NCBI GenBank assembly: GCA_001970955.1
Contig: MPUH01000746.1
Span: 1 to 37,155 of the forward strand
From: Stentor coeruleus
Lineage: Eukaryota > Ciliophora > Heterotrichea > Heterotrichida > Stentoridae
Direction of reading: 5' to 3'
Length of the DNA stretch: 37,155 nt
Under the pieces are notes generated by a model. That model did no database searches. It was not told the DNA's origin and saw only the letters and a program-made list of their open reading frames with translations. Below, one piece after another: positions 1 to 9,049 of this stretch (positions within the stretch are counted from its first letter, which is position 1; each line of letters opens with the position of its first letter). The position numbers and the translations under genes were made by a program.

Positions 1-1
1 G

Positions 2-919
2 ATGAACTCTTCCAACAAACATAACAACTTTTTTATCTGTATATCTTTCAGGGGTTTTGAAATATTGTGCAATATCATGGGTTATTGTTATTATTGGACA
101 TGATAAACCAGATAAAGACTTGCAAAGTTCTTGTGCACGAAAAATACTCCCATATCGTGAGCTGAACAAATTCAGCATATCAGTAAGATCTTTATAAGTA
201 TATGGGTATGCATATGCGAAGTAGACTTTTTTTGTATCAATGAACTCATAAGTAAAACTTAATGAAAAAGCTTTAACTCCTTCAGTGTAATCTAAAAACT
301 CATTATTTTCTTTGAATTTAATGTTTTTACCTGCTCTTTCCCATATTTTATTTTTTTTCACAACTATTTGCATACCTTGAAATAAAGCAACATCACGTTT
401 GTAGATGTTGACGATATGAAATGTTACTTCGCCTGGGGTTAATGGTTTGACTGAATAATAAAACCAATGAGAATAACAACAATTGTTAAAATCTGGGCGG
501 ATTAGTAAAATGTATTCGTTTTCTTTGTAATGATAAGCTTTAAGAAGATTTCCTGCTTCAAAGTTGCTGCTGAATTTTAGTTTGTGCTTAGAAAGGTTTT
601 CATTTGTGAATTGATCTTTTGAGGATCTGATTTTGTAGTAATTAAGGACGTCAAGTGTTGGCATTGTCATTAATTCCTCTGAAAAAGCGTTCAAAAGTGC
701 GTCTGAATAAAGCCCTGATGATTTGAGCGGATTTTCAATGTTCTTGCATAAGTAAACTAAACTTTTGGTTGTGTTTGGAGGATTTAGGATTGAAGATACT
801 GATGAACTCTGGAGCATTTCGAGAGATCCTGCACTTTGTAGTTTGGAAATTACGTTCAACCTTATTTTTGACTGGGAAATCTCATCTACAGATGATGATG
901 AGCAAATGGTTTTATTCAT
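2..919 (-). CDS. Cytosolic carboxypeptidase (M14 family, CCP/AGBL type), N-terminal part, cut by window edge
   Basis: This reading frame opens with an ATG at 919 on the minus strand and runs off the left edge, giving about 306 residues. The C-terminal half of what is visible matches the N-domain that precedes the zinc peptidase in cytosolic carboxypeptidases. There is a D-N...C-x-S-H-W-F-Y-Y block, then V-T-F-H-I-V-N-x-Y-K and a G-M-Q-I-V block, and then the hallmark YFAYAYPYTYKDL. The last residues read FVGRVH, at the place where family members have the zinc-binding HPGE motif, so the catalytic domain should lie just outside the window. Family members remove glutamates from tubulin tails or other proteins, which suits a heavily ciliated cell. 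The first 130 residues are Ser/Asn-rich and not conserved. The family assignment is firm; the subtype and substrate are not determined. Confidence 0.85.
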   Translation of the reverse strand, partial: MNKTICSSSSVDEISQSKIRLNVISKLQSAGSLEMLQSSSVSSILNPPNTTKSLVYLCKNIENPLKSSGLYSDALLNAFSEELMTMPTLDVLNYYKIRSSKDQFTNENLSKHKLKFSSNFEAGNLLKAYHYKENEYILLIRPDFNNCCYSHWFYYSVKPLTPGEVTFHIVNIYKRDVALFQGMQIVVKKNKIWERAGKNIKFKENNEFLDYTEGVKAFSLSFTYEFIDTKKVYFAYAYPYTYKDLTDMLNLFSSRYGSIFRAQELCKSLSGLSCPIITITHDIAQYFKTPERYTDKKVVMFVGRVH

Positions 920-1352
920 TATAAACTACATTATATAATCGTAAAGTATTTAAATTTCAATGTAATCAATTCTTATAATTTTGTTGCTGATATCGAAAAT
1001 CTAAGCAGATTTCCCGTTTTATTCATATTCATTTATTTATATCTAAAACATAATCAGCACCCTATAGGTAATAGCCTCCCTATTAAACTTATCATCACCT
1101 AATCATAATTCAAAAATAATCCACTTTTATACAATTGTTTACTAATGCAAACTTCAGTAATCAAACTTATCCCTATCTTAAAAATCCTATTTTCATCCTA
1201 CCATTTCACAAGTCCTAACAATGCATTACATCATCAAAATATCTCAAATAAATCTTAATCATCCCTTACTAAATCCAAATTCAAATTCAAATCGAATCCA
1301 AAATATAAATATAAAAACTAAACCTTATCATAAAAAATTAATCTAATCTTCT
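920..1352. other. Intergenic, G-poor on + strand, no gene seen
   Basis: This AT-rich spacer lies between two minus-strand genes. From about 1050 to 1350 the + strand has almost no G but many C, so it is G-rich and C-poor when read in the direction of the flanking genes. I see no ORF, tRNA or structured element. Confidence 0.6.
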
Positions 1353-2024
1353 TCATCTAACTAATAAATCCTTCTTTAAAAATATTTTCACACTTTTAGG
1401 AAAGAAAAACTTGATTTTTTCTAATTCATAAGCCGTCGGTATCAATTTATTCCTCTCCAAAGCAGGCAAGACTTCTCTAAACTCCTTACATTGTTCAAGT
1501 TCATCAAAATCTTTATCAGTATGGCAGTTCTTTTCCCCAAGCCACTCCATGACAAAGAAAATTTTTACAAGCTTTTCATTGCCTAAATAGTGAACATTGT
1601 TTAAAAAGCTTAAGAGAAACTGTAAATCAATAAGTTCTTTACATAAAGCAATTGAGATGTTATAATGTGGTTTGAAATTATGGATTGTATAATGAAGGCT
1701 TAATAAAAGGTTTCTAAGATTTGTATAAGGTTTTACATCAAAAAGCTTTGATACTGCATATAATTGTAAAGGTAATTCGATTCTATTCAATTTGTCTATA
1801 AGGGATTTAGAGTCACCTGTATGTAACCATTTTAATAAAAGGCCGATTTCATTTGAAAAAGGGGAGGAGATGGTTAGAGAGGATCGAATAGGAGGGCTAG
1901 AGAGGTTTGCGTTGTTAGAAAAGTATCTGCATTTGTTTTTTAGGACAAAGGATGAGACTTTATATTCAATGCTTTCGGTTATTATAGAAAAGTCGCTATC
2001 AGAACATATTTCTTCTGATTTCAT
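1353..2024 (-). CDS. BTB/POZ-like domain protein (divergent)
   Basis: This 223-residue protein has an N-terminal half that follows the BTB/POZ pattern. It shows E-Y-K-V-S-S-F-V-L-K-N-K-C-R-Y-F (the usual 'vh+.vLa..S.yF' strand and helix), hydrophobic I/F alternation, G-L-L-L-K-W-L-H-T-G (the 'fl.ylYtG' segment) and L-Y-A-V-S-K-L-F-D-V ('ll.lA..l.v'). These cover roughly residues 15-110. The C-terminal half is helical-looking with no domain I recognise. BTB proteins usually dimerise or act as adaptors for cullin-3 ligases; no Kelch, zinc finger or ankyrin partner domain is visible here. The stop is TGA (1353-1355), while nearly all other genes in the window end in TAA or TAG. The start was chosen as the first ATG after a non-coding AT stretch. 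The BTB call rests on pattern only. Confidence 0.55.
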   Translation of the reverse strand: MKSEEICSDSDFSIITESIEYKVSSFVLKNKCRYFSNNANLSSPPIRSSLTISSPFSNEIGLLLKWLHTGDSKSLIDKLNRIELPLQLYAVSKLFDVKPYTNLRNLLLSLHYTIHNFKPHYNISIALCKELIDLQFLLSFLNNVHYLGNEKLVKIFFVMEWLGEKNCHTDKDFDELEQCKEFREVLPALERNKLIPTAYELEKIKFFFPKSVKIFLKKDLLVR

Positions 2025-2494
2025 TATATAATAAAATAGCTTTCAGATAAATGATGATATTTCGTAGGCGTCACAAGGTAAAAAATACTGCATTTTTTGT
2101 TGTCAAAGATATATTTTTTATTGCTTTTGCTTAGTTTTTCAGTAAAAAATATTCCCATTAAATATCTTTGAATACCTATTATGACTCTTATTAGAAATAT
2201 GTACTTTATTTACAACACCATAGAATGTTTATCATAACCTCACACATATTGTATAATTTCCAATATCATAAACTTTCTATTTATACATTTAAAATCTCAC
2301 TCCACTCTTCTAATCTCTTAATAAAAAATTAAAACTAATAACTTCCCTTTAAAACTAAAATCCACTACCTTAACAGCATAAATTCCTCCTATTTTCATAT
2401 ATCTTTACCTTTTAATCCTTTTCACACATCTTCTCTACTATCTCAAAACCTAAACGCATAATTTCTCAATTTTTATCATAAAAACTTAAATTAC
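2025..2494. other. Intergenic, no gene seen
   Basis: This spacer lies between two minus-strand genes. From about 2220 to 2490 it is C-rich and G-poor on the + strand, like the other stretches downstream of minus-strand genes in this window. No ORF or RNA gene is apparent. Confidence 0.55.
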
Positions 2495-3133
2495 TTATTG
2501 ACCTTTAACTACTGTTTTGAGGCGTGGTTTTGTAAATGAATGGGCAGGGCGGAGTTTGATTTTCGGAAAAAGATGAGGAATCGAATAAGCACCTGGCCCA
2601 GGAATTTCAGGGTTTCTCGATGGGTCAACTTTTTTACCAAAACCGAAACCAACACCTTTATATTTACTTTTAAAGACAAAGCTGAAATTTGGATTATAGT
2701 TCGCAGCACAAGGACTATCTTCTATTTTTTTAGGTGGATGTCTTGAATTAAATATAAACTTTGGGGTATTATCTATTGGAGATACTGAATAAGCTCCTGG
2801 ACCAGGGCTTATTGTTGAAAACAATTTTTGTCTTTCGCCTATACCTGAACGGCTTATTGCCAACCCTGTAGGTTTTCTTGTTATTGGATTGTATTTATCT
2901 GGAGATGGGGTTGTTGTTAAACCTATTAGTTGAGATCTCTTACCAAAACCAAATGAAGTTGATCTTTTACTGAATGCTGTTGGGATGTTATAGAAATCAA
3001 TGGGTTTTTCATCTTTGGAATTGAATCTGTTTGATTTTTTGAAGCTGAAAGACAAATCTGTGCATGTAAAACTCTTTTGGATTTTCATAGTTTGTGACCT
3101 ATCAACCATGATATTTATAAGCATTAATTTCAT
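2495..3133 (-). CDS. SHIPPO/STPGP-repeat protein (CIMAP/ODF3-like, axonemal)
   Basis: This 212-residue basic protein carries several SHIPPO (STPGP) repeats. Two are canonical, SPGPGAYSV and IPGPGAYSI, and more degenerate copies occur at TPSPDKYNP and SPCAANYNP. Each is followed or preceded by F-G-x-G-K-R/K patches. This repeat architecture is typical of ciliary microtubule-associated proteins (CIMAP/ODF3 family), which bind inside or on axonemal doublets. The length is close to that of small family members. Three in-frame ATGs lie near the 5' end (3133, 3109, 3088). The first is annotated, but the third, followed by K-I-Q-K-S-F, would lose no repeat. The upstream DNA (3140-3330) is C-poor on the + strand. 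The family call is confident; the exact axonemal location is inference. Confidence 0.8.
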   Translation of the reverse strand: MKLMLINIMVDRSQTMKIQKSFTCTDLSFSFKKSNRFNSKDEKPIDFYNIPTAFSKRSTSFGFGKRSQLIGLTTTPSPDKYNPITRKPTGLAISRSGIGERQKLFSTISPGPGAYSVSPIDNTPKFIFNSRHPPKKIEDSPCAANYNPNFSFVFKSKYKGVGFGFGKKVDPSRNPEIPGPGAYSIPHLFPKIKLRPAHSFTKPRLKTVVKGQ

Positions 3134-3436
3134 GAAACTTTAGAATAATAATAGTTTTTTAAATAAGATGAGGATTATAGGTAGTGCGATTTGAGGTAAA
3201 AGGATGATAATTGAAAATACTGAATAGATTTTATGTTGGAAGTTAGAGATAAGGGGTGAATATATTTTTATGGCTGATGGATAGGGTGTAGATAAATTAT
3301 TCAAGATTTTATATGAATTGGTGATTATTAGCGCAAATGTTTTTTATGAATGAGCAAGCAAATAAAAGGTCAAATATTAATGCAGTTATAAAAAGTGCAG
3401 GAAACTGATGTGATATAAGGTTTATTTGTTTTGGGC

Positions 3437-3628
3437 ATGTATGATACAATACTACTTACTGTAATAAAAACTATAATACTATCAGCATTTTCCATTTTTT
3501 TCATAATAGTTATAGTATTGGTATTCATGATTTACATCAGTATTACAAACCCCGACTATTCCAAAAAAAATCTTACAACTTATTGTATATCCTCAACTTC
3601 ATCTAAAACTATAGCACAATCCATATAA
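3437..3628 (+). CDS. Possible small single-TM protein (63 aa)
   Basis: A short ORF begins at ATG 3437 and reads MYDTILLTVIKT followed by a strongly hydrophobic segment of about 25 residues (roughly residues 8-35), then a polar Ser/Thr-rich tail. It sits in the only part of the 3134-4038 gap with balanced base composition, between a C-poor stretch on its left and a G-poor stretch on its right. It has no recognisable family, and AT-rich DNA readily produces hydrophobic ORFs by chance, so it is only a candidate. Confidence 0.3.
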   Translation: MYDTILLTVIKTIILSAFSIFFIIVIVLVFMIYISITNPDYSKKNLTTYCISSTSSKTIAQSI

Positions 3629-4038
3629 ATACCTAATTTATAAAACATCAAATAATAAAATCCTCACCAACAACACATAGCAAATCTAAAACATCATAAA
3701 ACTCATAAATTTTACTCTTCATAAAAAATACTCCTTTCCCTTTTTCCAAAAAAATATGTTTTTACATTCCAACATTAAATCTAAAATATCATACCCTCTA
3801 ACAATTTTTTTTTTCAATTCTCACCAACAATATCATAACTCATCTCAAACCAATCATTTTATCATAAAACTATACCAAGCTATCCTATCATCCTTCCCAA
3901 TATTATCCCTTCCAACTTTTCCTCACCCCATCTCCTAATCTTAATTCCATATCCCTTCTCCTAATCCTCCTAATATTTTTTTTCCTTTCACCTCTAGTAT
4001 CCAATACTAATCTCAAATATGATGGCGAAACAAATAAA
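3629..4038. other. 5' flank of the Bro1 gene, almost G-free on + strand
   Basis: Between about 3630 and 3990 the + strand consists almost entirely of A, T and C, with very few G residues and runs of CC and TCC. The same composition precedes other plus-strand genes here (for example 14280-14500). Small frames in this stretch are low-complexity and look non-coding. Confidence 0.6.
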
Positions 4039-6252
4039 ATGCTTAGTATTCCTGTCAAGAAAACTGATAGCACAAAGATTTTTAAAAACTGCGAGAAGTA
4101 CATAAAGAAAAACTACGATAAAGCTACTATAGAAAAAGTTCGCCCATTCTTGACTGAAGGAGATGCATTTCGAGATCAAGTTGTAGCAACAGCAAACGTA
4201 GCATTTGATGGACTAAACTCAGCAATTCAAAACACTGCCCGATACTATCGGTTTATAAAGATCATAGAAAACCGTATCCCAATTGGCTCGACTGAATTAA
4301 AGTTCACCTGGTATGACAGTGTTAATAGGAAGAAATTCCCAGTTTTAACTTACAAGCTAGAAAAAACTTGTTTGCTTTATAATCTTGGAGCTTTATACAG
4401 TCGTTTAGGTGCTGAAACTGATCTACGTGGCAATGATGGGCATAAAATTGCCTTGAATGCCTTTCAAAATGCAATGGGTTGTTTAAATGAAGTACGTAAA
4501 CAAGGATCTGAAGCCCGTCTGGAAAACAATATTGACTTAACCCCAGAATGTTTATCAATGAATATATCAATTCTCACAGCTCAATGCTATTGTATAATGT
4601 ATGACAGAATGGATAAAAATACAGGAAATAAAGTCAATTTAGCTAAATTAGCATATACAATCCACAAGAACTTCGATCAAGCTTTTTGTGCTTCAATATC
4701 ATTAAAACTTGCTAAGGATTTTCAAGAAGATTTTAAAAACATGCTGAAATTTCAGTCTCTTTTACATTTGGCTCTTTCTAGTTATTGGATGTCATTCCCA
4801 GAAAGAGAAGAAGGGATGAAACTGGGTACTGGGTTTGGTAAAGGTGTGGCAAGGTTGAGGTTTGCTAATGAAAACATAACAAAAGCAATGCAGACTAAAG
4901 GTTTAAGAGGGGCGATTTTTGAAACTGGAAGAAATGCTTTGAATATGATAGTTAAAGAAAAAGAATTGGCTGAAGGGGAAAATTTGAGTATATATATGGA
5001 TGGGATTCCTGAAGCAAAAACTTTAGGTTTTGAAGAGTTACTTATGGTCCAGCCTAAGTTCCCTCCACCAGTAGATATAGAATCAGGTGTTACTGGAATG
5101 GAAGTTTTATTATGTTTAGTACCTAAAGAAGTTATTGCCTTATGTGCGGAATATAAAGAAATACTTCATCAGATGGTTTCAGTTGAGACTGGAAGGATTG
5201 GTGATGTGAAAAGAGAAAAAGATCAAGCTTTAGAGTCTATGGGTTTACCTCAAAAAATCAATGCTTTAAGTAGTGAAACTGGTTTACCTGAAGCTATATG
5301 GAAAAAAATCCAACAGGTTCAAGTCGCTGGAGGGTTTTTCCAACTTGAAAACAGTTTAACAAGTCTTAGACAACTCTGTGAAGGGTGTCAGAAATCATTA
5401 ACAGATTTGACTGGGACTTTAACTAGAGAAGAAGATGAGGATAAAAGCTTAAGACAAGCTTATGGATATCAGTGGGGACGAGCTACAAGTCAAGCTTTGA
5501 ATGCTGGGTTGAGAGCTGATATAGACAAGTATCATATGAAACTTAATATGGCTGTTCAGCTTGATCAAGGGTCATTACGAACCTGGCAAAGTAATCAAGA
5601 AAGCCTCGAAATGCTAAAAAAAGGTAAAAACGAACTTGATACCTTAATCCCAGCAAATATAGAACAATATAACCCTAATGCTGCAGCTGAACTACTAAAA
5701 CAATCCTTAGATGCTCTAAGCAACTCAGAAATCGCAGTAAATGAATCATTAAAAGTCCTCATACAAGAAGTAGAGCAAGATAACATAATCGAAGCTTTAC
5801 TAAAACTTGTAGAAGCTAAACTACCTAAAGAGTCCACATTTAACGCTGAAATCAGTAAATTCAACCCAAAAAAAGAAGAAATATCAGTAAAAATCACAGA
5901 ATTAAGAGGATCATTACAAGTTGTATGTGAGAAAAACTCAGAATTCGAAAGGGTCAAGGGAAACATGAATTCAAACCCTCAAAGGGTACAAATTTTAACT
6001 CAACTCGAGCAAGCTGTTAAAGTTTATAACGACCTTGCTAGTATTTTATCTCAAGGGCATCAGTTTTATGCAAATTTATCAACACATTTAAGTGTTTTAC
6101 AACAAAAAGTAGCTGATTTTATATATTCAAGGAATTTAGAGAAAAATGAACTTATTACCCATATCTCAGGAAGAGGAGGGGCACAAGGTGGAGCACCAAA
6201 TCCTTATGGACAATTTTATCCTCAAGGAAACCCATATGGCCAATTTAAGTAG
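4039..6252 (+). CDS. BRO1-domain protein, ALIX/Bro1 family (ESCRT-associated)
   Basis: This 737-residue protein opens with LSIPVKKT, the usual first strand of Bro1 domains, which fixes the start at 4039. The Bro1 domain spans roughly residues 1-370. It includes the helical core around F-T-W-Y-D-S, E-K-T-C-L-L-Y-N-L-G-A-L-Y-S and the later F-P-P-P-V-D-I-E segment. A long helical region (about 380-700) corresponds to the V domain, which in ALIX binds YPxL motifs. The protein ends in a short Gly/Pro/Gln/Tyr tail with two NPYGQF copies, much shorter than the proline-rich tail of animal ALIX (about 868 residues in total). Family members link ESCRT-I and ESCRT-III in endosomal sorting, membrane repair and abscission. 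The PI4-kinase gene follows on the same strand after 57 bp. Membrane repair is an attractive role in a giant ciliate but is inference. Confidence 0.9.
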   Translation: MLSIPVKKTDSTKIFKNCEKYIKKNYDKATIEKVRPFLTEGDAFRDQVVATANVAFDGLNSAIQNTARYYRFIKIIENRIPIGSTELKFTWYDSVNRKKFPVLTYKLEKTCLLYNLGALYSRLGAETDLRGNDGHKIALNAFQNAMGCLNEVRKQGSEARLENNIDLTPECLSMNISILTAQCYCIMYDRMDKNTGNKVNLAKLAYTIHKNFDQAFCASISLKLAKDFQEDFKNMLKFQSLLHLALSSYWMSFPEREEGMKLGTGFGKGVARLRFANENITKAMQTKGLRGAIFETGRNALNMIVKEKELAEGENLSIYMDGIPEAKTLGFEELLMVQPKFPPPVDIESGVTGMEVLLCLVPKEVIALCAEYKEILHQMVSVETGRIGDVKREKDQALESMGLPQKINALSSETGLPEAIWKKIQQVQVAGGFFQLENSLTSLRQLCEGCQKSLTDLTGTLTREEDEDKSLRQAYGYQWGRATSQALNAGLRADIDKYHMKLNMAVQLDQGSLRTWQSNQESLEMLKKGKNELDTLIPANIEQYNPNAAAELLKQSLDALSNSEIAVNESLKVLIQEVEQDNIIEALLKLVEAKLPKESTFNAEISKFNPKKEEISVKITELRGSLQVVCEKNSEFERVKGNMNSNPQRVQILTQLEQAVKVYNDLASILSQGHQFYANLSTHLSVLQQKVADFIYSRNLEKNELITHISGRGGAQGGAPNPYGQFYPQGNPYGQFK

Positions 6253-6309
6253 GATAATTAGTATTAGCCCTTATGAATTCTAAATTTGCTTATTATTCCA
6301 AGGAATAAT

Positions 6310-8097
6310 ATGAGTAATGATCTATGTCCACTACAAGAGCTTTTTGCTGGAGATGAATTACCTATTGAGTTTATATTGTCTTATTTACATAAACGTAACA
6401 GTCCAGGTATTCAAGCTTTTCTAGTCAATAAACTATATAATACGACAATCCAAGATATAAGTTTTTATTTCCCTCAGCTTCTAACAATGGCATGGCAAAG
6501 AGAAGACTATGGAGCATATTCAAGGTTTTTTATTGATATAGCTAGAAAAAACTATGTCCTTGGGGTGAAAATGTATTGGACTATTCAGGCTGAAATGCAA
6601 AAACAGACCAGTAAAAAAATCGAAAACATTTCACATGATTTAGAAAAAGTTATAGTCCAAGGACATAACCCATTATTTTCACAAGAAATCTTATGTGATA
6701 TCAAAGACTTCAACACAATCAAAGCTGAGTATTTTACAGAACAGTTTAAATTAGTCCATACAATGGTGAAGATTTCAATGTTGTTAATAAAAGAAGCTTT
6801 AGATAAAGATACAACATTAAAAGCGTATATAACACATTTGGATACTTGGTTAAAAGATACTAGGTTTTGGTATAGTAGGAAAAACTCAGAATATGTGAAA
6901 CATCTTTTCAGGGGTATTGTTTTACCTTTAGATTTGAATGAATCAATTGAACAAATTGTTAGAATACCAAGCGAAGAAGCTAAATGCTTTAAGACTAAAG
7001 CACGAGTACCATATAAAATAATATTAGAAACAGTGTCGATAATAGAAAAAGATCCTATATCATTAGATGATCAAATAATAGAAAATCCTCCAAATGATTA
7101 TTTAGACAATTTATCAGTAGATAGTGATTCTATTATAGATAAAGAATCAGCAAGATTTGAAGGTATTGAAGAATATGCTAACAGGAATTTCGAAGCTGAT
7201 AAAGGGGTTTATAATCAAGTTATAGTTATTGAAGATATTGCTAATGATCCATGGGGAGAAAGGTGGAAGGAAACTAAAATTAGGATAAAACAAACATCAC
7301 CTTTTGGGTTATACAATTCTTGGAATGCAAAAGCTTATATAGTAAAAGGACATGATGATTTAAGACAAGAACTTTTGGCTATGCAGATTATAAAAAAGTC
7401 TAAAGAAATCCTTGATCAAGGTAATGTTGGGGTATATTTACGTCCTTATGATATTATAATAATCTCACACAACTCAGGGATTATTGAATGCGTCCCTGAT
7501 GCTGTATCTTTGCATACAATAAAAAAATATAATAATTCCCTTCCACAGTTTTTTATAACCCATTGGGGGAGTAAATTTGAAGAAGCACAAAAGAATTTTG
7601 TTGAAAGTATGGCTGGTTATAGTCTTATGTGTTATATTTTAAACTTAAAAGATCGACATAATGGGAATATTCTTTTAGACAGTGATGGGCATATTGTTCA
7701 TATAGATTTTGGATTTTTTTTAACAAATTCTCCTGGGAAATTAAACATGGAATCAGCACCTTTTAAATTTACTCGAGAGATGATTGAGCTTATGGGTGGC
7801 TATGGTGGAGAAATGTTTAATTATTTTAAGATCTTGTTTTATCAAGGGTTTTTGGTACTTAGGAAATATGCTGGAGAACTGACTTTGTTAATTGAAATGA
7901 TGCTACCTGGGGATAATCTTCCTTGTTTTTATGACCCTAATAGGGCTGCTAAAGAGTTTAAAGCTAGGTTTTGCCTAGATTTGAGTGATGAACAGTGTCT
8001 CCGATGTGTAGAGGACTTGATAAAAGTTGCGGCTGAGAACTGGAGGACCCAACAGTATGACATGTTTCAGTGGATAACTAATGACATTTTATACTAA
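6310..8097 (+). CDS. Phosphatidylinositol 4-kinase, type III beta-like (PI4KB/Pik1)
   Basis: The protein is about 595 residues long. The first true ATG is at 6310; the frame is open a few codons further upstream but starts there only with TTG. The last 300 residues are a PI3/PI4-kinase domain. The P-loop side carries K-G-H-D-D-L-R-Q-E, and the catalytic loop is LKDRHNGNILL. The activation-loop start is HIDFGFFL, and it is followed by a PI4K-like PFKFTREM segment and L-M-G-G. A W-G-E-R-W linker precedes the kinase domain. The N-terminal part contains the lipid-kinase unique helical repeats (about residues 15-190). The enzyme makes PI4P at the Golgi and endosomes. It is shorter than animal PI4KB (about 800 residues) but has all catalytic motifs. 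It ends 89 bp from the convergent IFT22 gene. Confidence 0.92.
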   Translation: MSNDLCPLQELFAGDELPIEFILSYLHKRNSPGIQAFLVNKLYNTTIQDISFYFPQLLTMAWQREDYGAYSRFFIDIARKNYVLGVKMYWTIQAEMQKQTSKKIENISHDLEKVIVQGHNPLFSQEILCDIKDFNTIKAEYFTEQFKLVHTMVKISMLLIKEALDKDTTLKAYITHLDTWLKDTRFWYSRKNSEYVKHLFRGIVLPLDLNESIEQIVRIPSEEAKCFKTKARVPYKIILETVSIIEKDPISLDDQIIENPPNDYLDNLSVDSDSIIDKESARFEGIEEYANRNFEADKGVYNQVIVIEDIANDPWGERWKETKIRIKQTSPFGLYNSWNAKAYIVKGHDDLRQELLAMQIIKKSKEILDQGNVGVYLRPYDIIIISHNSGIIECVPDAVSLHTIKKYNNSLPQFFITHWGSKFEEAQKNFVESMAGYSLMCYILNLKDRHNGNILLDSDGHIVHIDFGFFLTNSPGKLNMESAPFKFTREMIELMGGYGGEMFNYFKILFYQGFLVLRKYAGELTLLIEMMLPGDNLPCFYDPNRAAKEFKARFCLDLSDEQCLRCVEDLIKVAAENWRTQQYDMFQWITNDILY

Positions 8098-8186
8098 TTG
8101 TAATAAAGTGTTATAAATATCAAATTCTCGATTTTTGTTTATAGTTTTGTATAAAAAATCTATCATAATCATATGTTCTTAACCTA

Positions 8187-8744
8187 TTATGCGTTAGTTA
8201 TTGCCCTTTCTGCACGCTCTTGTCCTTCAACCATGCTACTATAGATTGTGCCGAAGAGTTTGTCAAAAATCAGCTGTAAATTTGACGTGTTTTCAAGAGT
8301 AGTCTCATGTAAAAGAACCCTTTCTAGTCCTTTTGGAGGTTTGACATTACCTTTAGGCTTAGCTGTTTTGAAATGTGCCAAAGATACACAGTTTGCTATA
8401 GGAATACCTGTTCTATGAGCAAAGTTTTTAACCCAAATTTCCATGTCAGCAAAACCGTTCTCGCCATCAAACACAAAAATTATCCCGTTTATATCTTTGC
8501 GGAAAGCGCTCCAGCATTTTTCATATCTTAAATCTCCACTACAGTCCCAAAGCTCTATAGCGACAGCAGAATCTCCTACTCTATTTGCTCTAGGCGGGCT
8601 CTTTTCCATTTCTAATATGCGAACTCCAGCTGTTGGGTGATAGTTTGATGCTGGAGTTGAGGAATGTCCGGAAATACAGTTTGCTAGGGTGGTCTTCCCT
8701 GAATTGCTTGGACCGATTATTAGGATTTTCATCTTGCTGTCCAT
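8187..8744 (-). CDS. IFT22: IFT22/RABL5-like small GTPase of intraflagellar transport
   Basis: This 185-residue protein begins with an M-K-I-L-I-I-G-P-S-N-S-G-K-T P-loop at residues 5-18. It has a switch-II region W-D-C-S-G-D where Ras-type GTPases have W-D-T-A-G, as is typical of IFT22. It also keeps the late I-F-V-F-D-G segment and a C-terminal region ending in N-L-Q-L-I-F-D-K-L-F-G-T-I-Y that fits IFT22. The canonical N-K-x-D guanine-specificity motif is not evident (S-L-A-H-F-K occupies the region), which is also usual in this family. IFT22 is a component of IFT-B and is needed to build cilia. The length equals that of animal IFT22 (185). The start is the first ATG, with MDSKMKI leading straight into the P-loop strand. 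Confidence 0.85.
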   Translation of the reverse strand: MDSKMKILIIGPSNSGKTTLANCISGHSSTPASNYHPTAGVRILEMEKSPPRANRVGDSAVAIELWDCSGDLRYEKCWSAFRKDINGIIFVFDGENGFADMEIWVKNFAHRTGIPIANCVSLAHFKTAKPKGNVKPPKGLERVLLHETTLENTSNLQLIFDKLFGTIYSSMVEGQERAERAITNA

Positions 8745-9049
8745 TTTATTATTGTAAGTATCGGAATGAGTTTAATTTTTTTTTGCGTTGAGGTATGGTT
8801 TTTTTACTTTGATATTTTTTTTGATTTTTGTGGAATTTGTTTGGAAATTTTGGTTTTTTTTGAAGGAAGGTGAAGCGAAGATATATTTTGTCAAGCATAA
8901 ATTACAACTCTAAAAAAATAATCATTAAATTCCACATCCAAAAAGTTTTAAACCTTAAATTCTAAAAAAATAATCATTAAATTCCACATCCAAAAAGTTT
9001 TAAACCTTAAATTCACTTATACTATTCTTATATTTTTATATATATCATA
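8745..9049. other. Divergent spacer with a 52-bp tandem duplication
   Basis: This spacer separates IFT22 (minus) from the next plus-strand gene. The left part (8750-8880) is T/G-rich and C-poor. The right part is C-rich and G-poor and contains the tandem duplication listed separately. Confidence 0.6.
8910..9013. repeat. 52-bp tandem duplication, two copies
   Basis: The 52-bp unit beginning CTAAAAAAATAATC occupies 8910-8961 and again 8962-9013, and I see no mismatch by eye. It lies just upstream of the ATG at 9050, so it would be part of that gene's promoter or 5' leader. No N is present here, unlike the other duplications in this window. Confidence 0.85.

Noticed and set aside
5595..5966. 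123-residue minus-strand ORF inside the Bro1 gene
   Set aside because: It is antisense to a well-conserved coding region and has no recognisable domain; it is a shadow frame.
6286..6309. TTG start for the PI4-kinase
   Set aside because: Eukaryotic initiation at TTG is not expected; the ATG at 6310 is 8 codons downstream and nothing conserved is lost.
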